Source: Pandoraea communis (GTDB lineage Bacteria; Pseudomonadota; Gammaproteobacteria; Burkholderiales; Burkholderiaceae). Taken from it: DNA of 64,000 bases. Positions 34,858-43,240 of this stretch are shown here, in pieces; position 1 is the stretch's first letter; the number at the start of each line of letters is the position of its first letter. Under the pieces are notes generated by a model, which saw only the letters and a program-made list of their open reading frames with translations, was not told the origin of the DNA and ran no database searches. Made by a program: the position numbers and the translations under genes. The stretch is from NCBI RefSeq assembly GCF_902459745.1, contig NZ_CABPSJ010000003.1, forward strand, positions 62,001 through 126,000, in the 5' to 3' direction.

Positions 34858-35224
34858 TCCGATGGTTTTCTGCGAAGTATCGGCAATACGGCGGAGAACG
34901 GAGGAGGGTGAGTCTGTCGCTCGTGCACCCATACGGGCCATAGCGTCGTGCGCATCGTAACACTGCTTTCACTGACAGCTTTCCTGCGTCGCGGCCGCCT
35001 TCGCCCGATCCTCAACGCTCGACGGGGTATGACAACGGGGCGTTGAGCGAAGCGATTCAACTTCACGATCGCACATCTTCCCGGCGCCTGGCGTGATCCC
35101 TTGCCGTACGCTTCCCCCCTGCCTCGCTGGCAGGGGGAAGCGGGGCTATCGTTTACCCGAAAATCCCACTGTTCAACAGATTTTCACGTTGACCGGCCAA
35201 TTGTTTTTTGCTGGTATACCAGTC
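34858..35224. other. Intergenic region with long hairpin
   Basis: 367 bp without a gene. It contains a strong hairpin, CTTCCCCCCTGCC / GGCAGGGGGAAG with one bulged C (35111-35140), and the palindromic operator at 35211. The hairpin lacks a T-run, so it may be a leader structure for the GntR operon or a weak terminator for an older transcript. Confidence 0.5.
35211..35222. promoter_or_regulatory. GntR operator candidate overlapping the start region
   Basis: CTGGTATACCAG, a perfect 12-bp palindrome that ends two bases before ATG 35225. Its TGGTATACCA core is identical to that at 7977-7986. Binding here would block transcription or translation start, which implies tight autoregulation. Confidence 0.6.
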
Positions 35225-35917
35225 ATGAGCCAGACACAACATACTCCCGCCCTGAGCGATTCGGCCTATAACGCCATTCGCGCCCTGATCGTCTCCGGTG
35301 AAATTCGCGCGGGCGAAGCGCTCTCCGAGCGTGCCCTGTCGGAGCGCTTCGGCGTGAGCCGCACGCCCGTGCGCGAGGCGATTCGCGCGCTCGCCAACGA
35401 CGGCCTGCTGGAGATCGTGCCGATGCGCGGCACCTTCGTGCGGCAGTTGTCGGTGCGGGACCTGAGCGAGATTCACGAAGTCCGGCTCGCGCTCGAAGGC
35501 ATGGCCGCGTGGCTCGCGGCGCAAAAGGGCGTGACGCCGGCGCTCCAGGAAGTCGCCGTTCGCTTGCGTGCACTGGATGCGCAGGGCGAGCAGGGCTTGC
35601 CTCTTGACGTCGACATCACGCAGCGCGTGGGCTGGCAGTTTCACGAGGCGATGTTTGCCGCGGCCGACAACGTGCGGCTCACCGAGACCTATCACGCGTT
35701 GCGCACCCAGAATGGTCTGGCGCTGCAACGCATCCCGCATTACGACGCCGAGCGCACGCGCGCCGCAGTTCGCGAACACCTCGCGATCTTCGATGCCATC
35801 GCCGCCGGGCGTCCCGAGGCGGCCCAGCGTCATGTCTGGGATCACCTCACGCACGCCATGCAAGCGCGCCTGCAGGCGCTCGTTCCTCCCACCGTGCCGC
35901 CCGGTACTCAGCGCTGA
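35225..35917 (+). CDS. GntR-family regulator, FCD subfamily
   Basis: 230 residues: GntR winged helix (E-R-A-L-S-E-R-F-G-V-S-R-T-P-V-R-E-A-I-R, residues ~36-55) and an FCD effector domain. The start is ATG 35225, right after the CTGGTATACCAG palindrome; the frame extending to 35093 would translate the operator and the upstream hairpin flank. It is followed by a dicarboxylate/amino-acid symporter and threonine aldolase on the same strand, so it likely controls uptake and cleavage of a hydroxy-amino acid or dicarboxylate. Confidence 0.9.
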   Translation: MSQTQHTPALSDSAYNAIRALIVSGEIRAGEALSERALSERFGVSRTPVREAIRALANDGLLEIVPMRGTFVRQLSVRDLSEIHEVRLALEGMAAWLAAQKGVTPALQEVAVRLRALDAQGEQGLPLDVDITQRVGWQFHEAMFAAADNVRLTETYHALRTQNGLALQRIPHYDAERTRAAVREHLAIFDAIAAGRPEAAQRHVWDHLTHAMQARLQALVPPTVPPGTQR

Positions 35918-35971
35918 TCGCCTCTGACAAGCGAAAACCGCGTCGCCACGCAATTTCCGGAGATTGTTGTC

Positions 35972-37273
35972 ATGTCGTCACGTTCCGCCAGCAAGAAACG
36001 TCTCATCCCGTTGCCCGTCCAGATGCTCATCGGTCTGGCGCTCGGCATCGGCTGCGGTATGTTCGCCCCGGCGCTTGCCACGAAGCTCATGCCCTTGGGC
36101 ACGGCCTTCGTACAGGCCGTGAAGATGATCGTCGTGCCACTCGTTTTCACCGCGATCACGCTGGGCATCTATCAGATGGGGCACAACGCCCGCGCGCTCG
36201 GAAGGGTCTCGGCCATCAGCCTCATCTACTTCTTCATCGCCACGCTGGTCTCGATCGTGATCGGACTGGGCCTGAACGCGATCTTCCATCCGGGACTCGG
36301 GGCGAATCTCGCGGCGGCACATGCGTCGGCCAAGCCGATTGCCGCCTCGGTCGACTGGACCAAATTCTTCCTGGAGATGATCCCGTCGAACATCTTCGCG
36401 GCGATGAGCGGCAGCAACCTGTTGCCGGTGCTGGTCTTCGCGGTGCTGCTCGGTCTGGCGCTCTCCACCATCGGTGAGCGTGCCAAGCCGCTCGTGGGGG
36501 TGCTCGATGCCCTCATGGGGGCCGTGTTCAAGCTGACGGACTGGATCATCTCGCTCTCGCCGCTCGCGATCTTCGCCATCATCTCCTGGCTGTTCGCAAC
36601 GCAGGGTATCGGCACGATTCTCGCCCTCGTCAAACTCGTGGGCACGATGTACCTCGGCCTCGGCGTGCTGCTGGTGCTGTTCTGGATTCTGCTCAAGGCC
36701 ATCGGCGAAAAGCCGCTGGAGACAACGCGCGCCATCGGTGAGCCGGTGATTCTCGCTTTCGCCACGCGCTCATCGGAAGCCACGCTGCCATTGCATATGG
36801 AGAAGCTCATCGCCATGGGGGTGCCCAAGGCCATCGCGTCGGTCGTGCTGCCGCTCGGTTACGCGTTCAACCGCGACGGCTCGATCATGTACTTCGCACT
36901 GGCCGTCGGTTTTCTGGCCGATGCGTATCACGTGCCGCTCGACATGCCGACGCTGCTCTCCATCGTGCTCGTCACCACGCTCGCCAGCAAAGGCAGCGCA
37001 AACGTGCCGTCTGGCGGGCTGGTGGCCATTGCAATGGTGCTCACGACCATCGGCGTGCCCATCGAAGCGCTCGCGATCATTGCCGGTGTCGATGCCTTCC
37101 TCGACATGGGCCGTACTGCCATCAACGTTTTCAGCAACACCGTGGCCGTCAAGCTCGTCATGAAGCTGGCCGGCATTGCCTACGAGTCGCCCGAGGCTGT
37201 GCAGGTGGCGCTTGCTGCCGAGGCCTCGTCCGCGAGCACCGGCAGCCATGCCCACGCTCAGGAGTTCGCATGA
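35972..37273 (+). CDS. Dicarboxylate/amino acid:cation symporter (DctA/GltP family)
   Basis: 433-residue inner-membrane symporter of the DAACS family. It has eight or so hydrophobic segments and the re-entrant loop signature (A-T-R-S-S-E-A-T-L-P near residue 268, then G-Y-A-F-N-R-D-G-S near 295). Substrates in the family are C4-dicarboxylates, glutamate/aspartate or serine/threonine. The downstream threonine aldolase, with which it overlaps by four bases, suggests a hydroxy-amino acid, but this is inference. It begins 54 bp after the GntR stop. Confidence 0.92.
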   Translation: MSSRSASKKRLIPLPVQMLIGLALGIGCGMFAPALATKLMPLGTAFVQAVKMIVVPLVFTAITLGIYQMGHNARALGRVSAISLIYFFIATLVSIVIGLGLNAIFHPGLGANLAAAHASAKPIAASVDWTKFFLEMIPSNIFAAMSGSNLLPVLVFAVLLGLALSTIGERAKPLVGVLDALMGAVFKLTDWIISLSPLAIFAIISWLFATQGIGTILALVKLVGTMYLGLGVLLVLFWILLKAIGEKPLETTRAIGEPVILAFATRSSEATLPLHMEKLIAMGVPKAIASVVLPLGYAFNRDGSIMYFALAVGFLADAYHVPLDMPTLLSIVLVTTLASKGSANVPSGGLVAIAMVLTTIGVPIEALAIIAGVDAFLDMGRTAINVFSNTVAVKLVMKLAGIAYESPEAVQVALAAEASSASTGSHAHAQEFA

Positions 37274-38361
37274 CCTCAGGTAACACGGGGCGCTTTGTCG
37301 ATCTGCGAAGCGATACCGTCACCCGTCCCACGGCACTGATGTGGGAAGCAATGCAGGCCGCGTCGCTGGGTGACGACACCCTCGAGGGCGACCCCACGGT
37401 ACGCGCACTCGAACATCTCGCGGCGGTCATGACCGGGAAAGAGGAGGCGATGTTCGTCGTCTCCGGCACGATGGGCAACCTGATCGCCTCGCTGTGTCAT
37501 GCCACACGCGGTGGCGAGGCCGTGGTCGACGCACAGTCGCACATGGCAAAGTCGGAGGCGGGCGGCATGTCGCGGCTCGCGCATCTGTATCCGGTGCTTA
37601 TCCCGTCGGTGCGCGGCGAGATGGATCTCGATCAACTGGCCGGGGCGTTGCGTCCCGGCTTTTCGCGTTACGGGCAGCCCACGGCGATGGTCGGTGTGGA
37701 GTCGACCCATAACCATTCCGGCGGCTACGTGCCGTCGCTGGGGTATTTAGCCGACGTGCACGCGCTGGCGTCGCGTGCGCGGGTGCCGGTGCACATGGAC
37801 GGTGCCCGCGTGTTCAACGCGGCCGCCGCGCTGGGCGTCGACGTCGGCCAGATCACCACCCATTGCGACAGTCTGACGTTCTGCCTGTCAAAGGGACTCT
37901 CCGCGCCGATGGGCGCCATGCTCGCCGGTTCGCACGCGATGATCGAACAGGCGCGCACATTCCGGCGCATGACGGGCGGCGGCTTGCGTCAGGCGGGCAT
38001 TATGGCTGCGGCGGGCAAGGTGGCGCTGGAGACGATGATCACGCGCCTGTCCGACGACAATCGGCGCGCGCAACGCTTGTGGGCAGGACTCGCACAGATC
38101 GATCCTCAACTGGTGGACGCCGTGCCGTCGAAAAGCAATATCGTGCGGTTGCGTGTGGCGGAGCAGCGAGAATGCAATCCCAGCGCGTGGGAGGCGGCGC
38201 TCGCGGAGTGCGGCATTCTGGCGCGCGCGAGCGGCACTTCCATGCTGCGGCTGGTCACGCACCGTCATATCGGCGACGACGACATCGATGACGCCATCGC
38301 CGCCATTGCATCGATTCGCGATAGGTTGGTGGCGAACGCCTCACCGTTTGGCGCTGTTTGA
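37270..38361 (+). CDS. ltaE: Low-specificity threonine aldolase
   Basis: 363-residue PLP enzyme of the beta-eliminating lyase/threonine aldolase fold that cleaves L-threonine or beta-hydroxy-amino acids to glycine and an aldehyde. Hallmarks: [11 protein letters not shown] at the N-terminus, [10 protein letters not shown], and the PLP lysine in [12 protein letters not shown]. Some related enzymes act on beta-hydroxyaspartate, so the true substrate depends on the symporter. It overlaps the symporter stop (ATGA), which makes them one translational unit. Confidence 0.9.
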   Translation: MTSGNTGRFVDLRSDTVTRPTALMWEAMQAASLGDDTLEGDPTVRALEHLAAVMTGKEEAMFVVSGTMGNLIASLCHATRGGEAVVDAQSHMAKSEAGGMSRLAHLYPVLIPSVRGEMDLDQLAGALRPGFSRYGQPTAMVGVESTHNHSGGYVPSLGYLADVHALASRARVPVHMDGARVFNAAAALGVDVGQITTHCDSLTFCLSKGLSAPMGAMLAGSHAMIEQARTFRRMTGGGLRQAGIMAAAGKVALETMITRLSDDNRRAQRLWAGLAQIDPQLVDAVPSKSNIVRLRVAEQRECNPSAWEAALAECGILARASGTSMLRLVTHRHIGDDDIDDAIAAIASIRDRLVANASPFGAV

Positions 38362-38533
38362 TTTCGTCCGAAGGAACGCACCGGGGGCCGAAGCCGCCGA
38401 TTCGGCAGCGACTTGCAACAGTGTGTTGCACGCCGCTGCCGGCCGAAAATCGGAAATGGCGGTACACTCCGAGCACACGCCACCGCTGTCTGGTGGCACG
38501 CGACTCTCCATTTCGGCCCGTTTGAACGTCATC

Positions 38534-39181
38534 ATGAAGTCCCCTGGTAATGCCTCTGCCACGCCCGCGTGCGACGCTGGCGAATGCGTCGAGCTTGTCG
38601 CTACCGCGACCCTGCCGACCCGCTATGGCACTTTCACCTCCCACGCATTCCGCGTCAAAGGCAGCAACAACGAGCATCTCGCGCTGGTCATGGGGGATGT
38701 GTCGACCGATGCGCCTACGCTGGTGCGTCTGCATTCGGAATGCCTGACGGGGGATGTCTTCGGTTCCTACCGCTGCGATTGCGGCGAACAACTCGACGCG
38801 GGTATGCGCAAGATCGCCGAAGCCGGCTGCGGCGTCATGCTGTATCTGCGAGGCCATGAAGGACGCGGCATCGGCCTGAGCAACAAGATTCGCGCGTATC
38901 TGCTGCAGGAGCAGGGCCGCGATACCGTTGAAGCGAACCTTGATCTGGGGTTGCCCGACGACGCTCGCGAATACGACTCCGCAGCCGCGATCCTGCGCAT
39001 TCTGGGCGTGCGCTCGGTGCGTCTCATGAGTAACAATCCGAAGAAGTTCGATACGCTCACGAAGCACGGCATCCCGGTCTGCGAACGCGTGGCGCTCGAC
39101 ATTCCGATGCGCGAGGAAAACGAACGTTACATCCGCACCAAGCAGGTGAAGTTCGGGCACTACTTCGAAGAGAACGAATAA
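38534..39181 (+). CDS. ribA: GTP cyclohydrolase II
   Basis: 215-residue enzyme for the first step of riboflavin synthesis. Zinc ligands are in [17 protein letters not shown] (~residues 64-79), with [10 protein letters not shown] shortly after and N-P-K-K near 155. This is RibA alone without the RibB domain. The frame opens at 38153, inside the aldolase gene; ATG 38534 is chosen for length and conservation, though ATG 38456 is possible. Confidence 0.93.
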   Translation: MKSPGNASATPACDAGECVELVATATLPTRYGTFTSHAFRVKGSNNEHLALVMGDVSTDAPTLVRLHSECLTGDVFGSYRCDCGEQLDAGMRKIAEAGCGVMLYLRGHEGRGIGLSNKIRAYLLQEQGRDTVEANLDLGLPDDAREYDSAAAILRILGVRSVRLMSNNPKKFDTLTKHGIPVCERVALDIPMREENERYIRTKQVKFGHYFEENE

Positions 39182-39344
39182 GGGCTGGCCGGCGAGTTCG
39201 GCCGGTGGCGCGCCGCCCCGCATTCATGCTCACAGAAATGCCGTTCGGCAGGCGCGCAAGCCCGGTCCTGTGGCTTTGGGCGGCGGTAAAGCGCCTCAAT
39301 CGATAGGTAAATTCCCAACTAGGTTGCGGCGCAGCATTTTACGC

Positions 39345-39374
39345 TTGACGCTCCAATTTGGCCTCAGTTACCAT
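39345..39374 (+). promoter_or_regulatory. Candidate sigma-70 promoter of the mgt locus
   Basis: TTGACG (39345-39350), an 18-bp spacer, then TACCAT (39369-39374). Transcription from about 39381 would give a ~300-base leader before the first ORF at 39687. Confidence 0.5.
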
Positions 39375-39420
39375 CCGCCCTGTCTTCAATTTAAGGGGTT
39401 GTCCGTGAATTCCGATGCCA

Positions 39421-39548
39421 GTAGTAGTCGACCGTTGATCGACTGATTGCCTGAGGATCCACAGCCTTCCCTGTGCCGCGTCCTCATGCAGGATGCGGTG
39501 TCTAGCGCCGATAATCGCTCTTCCTGAGCGTCACCTCTTCGGCGCGAT
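39421..39548 (+). promoter_or_regulatory. Structured 5' leader RNA of the mgt locus
   Basis: Four consecutive hairpins: AGTCGA/TCGACT (39426-39444); CACAG/CTGTG (39460-39475); CCGCGTCCT/AGGATGCGG, nine pairs with a 5-base loop (39476-39498); and GCGCCGA/TCGGCGC (39505-39545) enclosing CGCTC/GAGCG (39516-39530). It resembles no riboswitch I can name with confidence. It precedes magnesium-transport genes, so Mg2+ or stress sensing is a reasonable guess. Confidence 0.55.
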
Positions 39549-39686
39549 TCCCGCAGAAATTCCACTGTTGTGCCCGTGATGGGTGTTGTCGTCTTGCGCA
39601 TGCCTCTGGCATCGAGACGGCACGCGCACGCGCCGACTGCCCTTGCCGCGTGCGGTAGGGGCGAATCGCAGCCATGCGAGGAAGTC

Positions 39687-40034
39687 ATGCGAGTTTTTCA
39701 AACGTTTCAGGCTTCTCAAAGCCAATCGACGCGCACCACGCCGGTGTCGCGCCTGACCATCGTCTGCCTGGCCGAAGCCCTGGGGGCATTGCGCAAGCAG
39801 ATGTTCGTCGATCTCACCGCGCTCGGGCTTCGCGCGACGCACGTCAGCATTACGCGCTGGAACGACCGCGACGAAGCGTCTGCCACCGTCACGCTCGATT
39901 GTCCGCTCGCCTCGCGTGCGTCGCTCACGTCGCTCGTCATGCGCCTGTCCGGCGAGCGTAGCGTGCGTCGCGTGGTCTGGTCCGATGACGGCACCCGTCG
40001 CGTGCCCGCCGATGCCATGCCCGCGCACGCATAG
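39687..40034 (+). CDS. Stand-alone MgtC C-terminal (ACT-like) domain protein
   Basis: 115 residues. The core, S-R-L-T-I-V-C-L-A-E near residue 20 through V-R-R-V-V-W-S-D-D near 100, matches the soluble C-terminal domain of MgtC as I remember it (a beta-alpha-beta-beta-alpha-beta ACT-like fold). There is no transmembrane N-terminal half. Start at ATG 39687 is supported by GAGGAA. It sits between a structured leader and mgtA, the same genetic neighbourhood as mgtC in other bacteria. It may regulate MgtA or be the surviving end of a lost mgtC. Confidence 0.6.
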   Translation: MRVFQTFQASQSQSTRTTPVSRLTIVCLAEALGALRKQMFVDLTALGLRATHVSITRWNDRDEASATVTLDCPLASRASLTSLVMRLSGERSVRRVVWSDDGTRRVPADAMPAHA

Positions 40035-40125
40035 CGCGACACCGCCGATCGATGCGTCATTTCTTTGCCGCGCAGCGCGATAGCGTCTGCCGGTATGCCG
40101 AATAGCAAAACATAAGGAGTCCGAT

Positions 40126-40296
40126 ATGGAAGACGGAAGTAGCCGAATGAGGCCCGTCGGAACCGCGCGCCTGTCGCACGGACTTCCGGCGGGCGCTCCG
40201 ATGCCAGATCCAAGAATTTTCGTTACTACCGACCGCGCGCCGCGCGGCGCGGCTGGGTGCGTTTGCGCGTTTTTCCGGAGACATGACATCCGGTAG
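40126..40296 (+). CDS. Candidate leader ORF upstream of mgtA (56 residues)
   Basis: Begins with a strong AAGGAG (40114-40119) six bases before ATG 40126 and ends at TAG 40294-40296, 56 bp before mgtA. An internal part reads P-A-G-A-P-M-P-D-P-R-I-F, similar to the acidic/Pro destabilising segment of enterobacterial MgtL (about 17 residues). A GC-rich hairpin (~40230-40250) and TTTTT at 40270-40274 overlap its 3' half, a potential attenuator. Regulatory role is inference; the peptide itself resembles no enzyme. Confidence 0.5.
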   Translation: MEDGSSRMRPVGTARLSHGLPAGAPMPDPRIFVTTDRAPRGAAGCVCAFFRRHDIR

Positions 40297-40352
40297 CGCT
40301 TGACGAGACCGGCCGGCCGCCATGCCAGCGTAAGCCGTGCCAGGAAATCGTC

Positions 40353-43106
40353 ATGAACAAGAACCTTCGCTCGCGCCATAAACAGCGCGGCTTTGTCGAA
40401 CACTCGACAACCTCCGACCTGCCGCTCTCGGGCCCCGACGCCGTCGCCCGGCTGGCGACCGAACCACTGCAGGACGTCTTTCACACACTCGGCACCGACG
40501 AGAGCGGTCTCACGCTCGAGGATGTCGGCCAGCGCCAGACCCGCTTTGGCCCCAACGAGATCGCGCACGACAAGCCGCCCCACTGGACGGTGCAGTTGTT
40601 CAGTGCCTTCAAGAACCCGTTTGTCATGGTGCTGCTCGCGCTCGCCATCGTCAGCTTCTTCACCGACGTCTACTTCGCCGACCCGGACGACAAGGAGTAC
40701 ACGGGCATCATCATCCTGTTGACGATGGTGACGATCAGCGGCCTGCTGCGCTTTTTCTCCGAGTTCCGTTCGTTGCGCGCGGCAGAGAAGCTCAAGGCGA
40801 TGGTGCGCACCACGGCGTCCGTTCGCCGCCGTGTCACCGTCTCGGGTGAGTCGGAACGTCACGAAGTCGCCATGCGTGAGCTGGTCGTGGGTGACATCGT
40901 GACGTTGCAGGCGGGCGACATGATTCCGGCCGACCTGCGTCTGATGGAATCTCGCGACCTGTTCATCAGTCAGGCGGTGCTCACCGGCGAGGCGTTGCCC
41001 GTCGAGAAGTACGACACGCTGGGCGCCGTTGCGCAAAAGTCGGCAGAGACGACCGGCGGGCAGGGCAATGCCAGCCTGCTCGACCTGTCGAACGTCTGCT
41101 TCATGGGCACCAACGTGGTGAGCGGTACCGCCACCGGTGTTGTCGTTGCAACGGCGGGCGACACCTATTTCGGTGCGCTTGCGAAGAACGTCGTGAGCCA
41201 CAAGCGAGTCGAGACGAGCTTCGACCGTGGCGTGAACAGCGTGAGCTGGTTGCTCATCCGCTTCATGTTGGTGATGGTGCCGGTCGTCTTCATGATCAAC
41301 GGACTGACCAAGGGCGACTGGGTGAGCGCCCTGACGTTCGCGCTTGCGGTGGCCGTCGGCCTGACGCCGGAAATGTTGCCCATGATCGTGAGCGCCAATC
41401 TGGCGCGCGGTGCAATGGCAATGGCGCGCCGCAAGGTGGTGGTCAAGCGTCTGAACTCCGTTCAGAACTTCGGCGCCATGGACGTGCTCTGTACCGACAA
41501 GACCGGCACGCTCACGCAAGACCGCATCATTCTCGAGCGGCATCTCGACGTGACGGGCGACGAGCAGGAGGACGTGTTGCGCCTTGGCTGGCTCAACAGC
41601 TATCACCAGAGCGGACAGCGCAATCTGATCGACGTGGCGATCATCCGTCGCGCCAACGAGATCGGTGACGCCGTGCGACCGCGCACGTTCGCCAAAATCG
41701 ACGAGTTGCCGTTCGACTTCGTGCGCCGGCGTTTGTCGGTCGTGGTCGCCAACGACCGTGGCGAGCACCTGATGGTGACCAAGGGCGCCGTCGAAGAAAT
41801 GTTGTCCGTCTCCACGCACGTGAAGACCCCGGCGGGCGTGCGCGCGCTCGACGACACGGCCCGCGCCATGCTGCTGGCCCGTGCCGAGGCTTACAACGAA
41901 GAGGGCTTCCGTGTCCTTGTTGTCGCGACGCGCGACATTCCGGCGGGCGAGACCAAGACGCAATACAAGACGACTGACGAAGCGGGCCTGACGGTCTGCG
42001 GTTTCCTGACCTTCCTCGATCCGCCCAAGGATTCGGCCGCGCCCGCCATTGCCGCACTGCGCGAGCACGGCGTGACGGTCAAGGTGCTCACTGGCGACAA
42101 CCCCATCGTCACGATGAATGTGTGCCGTCAGGTGGGCATTGAGCCGGGTACCCCGTTGCTGGGATCGGACATCGAGCCGATGGACGACGCCAGGCTACGT
42201 GAGATCGTCGGGCACACCACGGTGTTCGCGAAACTCGCACCGCTGCACAAGGCGCGCGTGGTCAAGGCATTGCAGGCGAACGGCCACACCGTGGGGTTCC
42301 TGGGTGACGGCATCAACGACGCCCCCGCATTGCGCGATGCAGACGTTGGCATCTCGGTGGACACCGGTGCCGACATCGCCAAGGAGACCGCTGACATCAT
42401 CCTGCTCGAAAAGAGCCTGATGGTGCTGGAAGAGGGCGTGATCAAGGGACGGGAGACGTTCGGCAACATTCTGAAGTACCTGAACATGACGGCCAGCTCG
42501 AACTTCGGCAACGTGTTCTCGGTGCTGGTGGCCAGCGCGTTTCTGCCATGGCAGCCGATGCTCGCGATGCAACTGCTGGTGCAGAACCTCGTGTACGACA
42601 TCTCGCAGATGTTCCTGCCGTGGGATCGCATGGACCCCGAGTTCCTCAAAAAGCCGCGCAAGTGGGATGCCGGCAATATCCGGCGCTTCATGTTGTGGCT
42701 CGGGCCGACCTCTTCAGTGTTCGACATCACGACTTACGTGCTGATGTGGACGGTCTTCGGTGCGGGCGCGCTGTATCACGCCCAGGGTGGCGACGCGGGG
42801 CAGGTCATCATGAACTCCGGCTGGTTTGTCGAAGGCCTGGTGTCGCAGACGCTTGTGGTGCACTTGCTGCGCACCCAGAAGATCCCATTCCTGCAAAGCA
42901 CGCCGGCGCTGCCGATCATGCTGTCGACGTCGGTGGCCATCGCGATCGCCTGCTGGTTGCCGTACTCGCCGTTTGCCGAGGCACTGGGCTTCGTCGCACT
43001 GCCGGGCTCGTACTTCTACTGGCTCGTGGCGACCATGCTCGGTTACATCGCGCTGGCTCAGATGGTGAAGACGATCTACATCCGCCGCTTTGGCCGCTGG
43101 TTCTGA
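40353..43106 (+). CDS. mgtA: Magnesium-translocating P-type ATPase
   Basis: 917-residue P3B-type ATPase that imports Mg2+. The phosphorylated aspartate is Asp382 in L-C-T-D-K-T-G-T-L-T. The T-G-E dephosphorylation motif is in L-T-G-E-A-L-P-V, and G-D-G-I-N-D-A-P is in the hinge. Ten hydrophobic segments are spread around the N, P and A domains. The N-terminal R-S-R-H-K-Q-R-G-F-V tail is basic, as in other MgtA proteins. AGGAAA precedes the ATG. It is the main product of the leader-controlled locus; MgtA is typically induced by low Mg2+. Confidence 0.96.
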   Translation: MNKNLRSRHKQRGFVEHSTTSDLPLSGPDAVARLATEPLQDVFHTLGTDESGLTLEDVGQRQTRFGPNEIAHDKPPHWTVQLFSAFKNPFVMVLLALAIVSFFTDVYFADPDDKEYTGIIILLTMVTISGLLRFFSEFRSLRAAEKLKAMVRTTASVRRRVTVSGESERHEVAMRELVVGDIVTLQAGDMIPADLRLMESRDLFISQAVLTGEALPVEKYDTLGAVAQKSAETTGGQGNASLLDLSNVCFMGTNVVSGTATGVVVATAGDTYFGALAKNVVSHKRVETSFDRGVNSVSWLLIRFMLVMVPVVFMINGLTKGDWVSALTFALAVAVGLTPEMLPMIVSANLARGAMAMARRKVVVKRLNSVQNFGAMDVLCTDKTGTLTQDRIILERHLDVTGDEQEDVLRLGWLNSYHQSGQRNLIDVAIIRRANEIGDAVRPRTFAKIDELPFDFVRRRLSVVVANDRGEHLMVTKGAVEEMLSVSTHVKTPAGVRALDDTARAMLLARAEAYNEEGFRVLVVATRDIPAGETKTQYKTTDEAGLTVCGFLTFLDPPKDSAAPAIAALREHGVTVKVLTGDNPIVTMNVCRQVGIEPGTPLLGSDIEPMDDARLREIVGHTTVFAKLAPLHKARVVKALQANGHTVGFLGDGINDAPALRDADVGISVDTGADIAKETADIILLEKSLMVLEEGVIKGRETFGNILKYLNMTASSNFGNVFSVLVASAFLPWQPMLAMQLLVQNLVYDISQMFLPWDRMDPEFLKKPRKWDAGNIRRFMLWLGPTSSVFDITTYVLMWTVFGAGALYHAQGGDAGQVIMNSGWFVEGLVSQTLVVHLLRTQKIPFLQSTPALPIMLSTSVAIAIACWLPYSPFAEALGFVALPGSYFYWLVATMLGYIALAQMVKTIYIRRFGRWF

Positions 43107-43153
43107 TCGAGCCTCGACCCGGCGCACCACTCACATTGAAATGACGCGACCCT

Positions 43154-43171
43154 CCCGCCCCTTTGGGCGGG
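43154..43171 (+). terminator. GC hairpin after mgtA
   Basis: CCCGCCC/GGGCGGG with a 4-base loop, 48 bp past the mgtA stop. There is no T-tract, so it is a weak terminator at best. Confidence 0.4.
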
Positions 43172-43240
43172 GGGCGGGCGACCCACATGCAAGCACCGCG
43201 CAGCGCGCGGTGCGACATAGGCTTAACAAGAGAACGAATC

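Larger units (their letters stand above)
39182..39686. other. 505-bp intergenic region with mgt leader
   Basis: No gene between ribA and the MgtC-like ORF. It contains a promoter candidate near 39345-39374 and a folded leader RNA at 39421-39548, both listed separately. Confidence 0.6.

Noticed and set aside
33880-35000. Phage or island attachment repeat of the selC 3' end
   Set aside because: I found no second copy of the T-arm/acceptor end (GGTTCGACTCC ... TTTCCGCCA) downstream and no integrase, so I do not call an integrated element.
39531-42068. 845-codon open frame antisense to mgtA
   Set aside because: Shadow of mgtA third-position GC bias, Arg/His-rich and without a family pattern.
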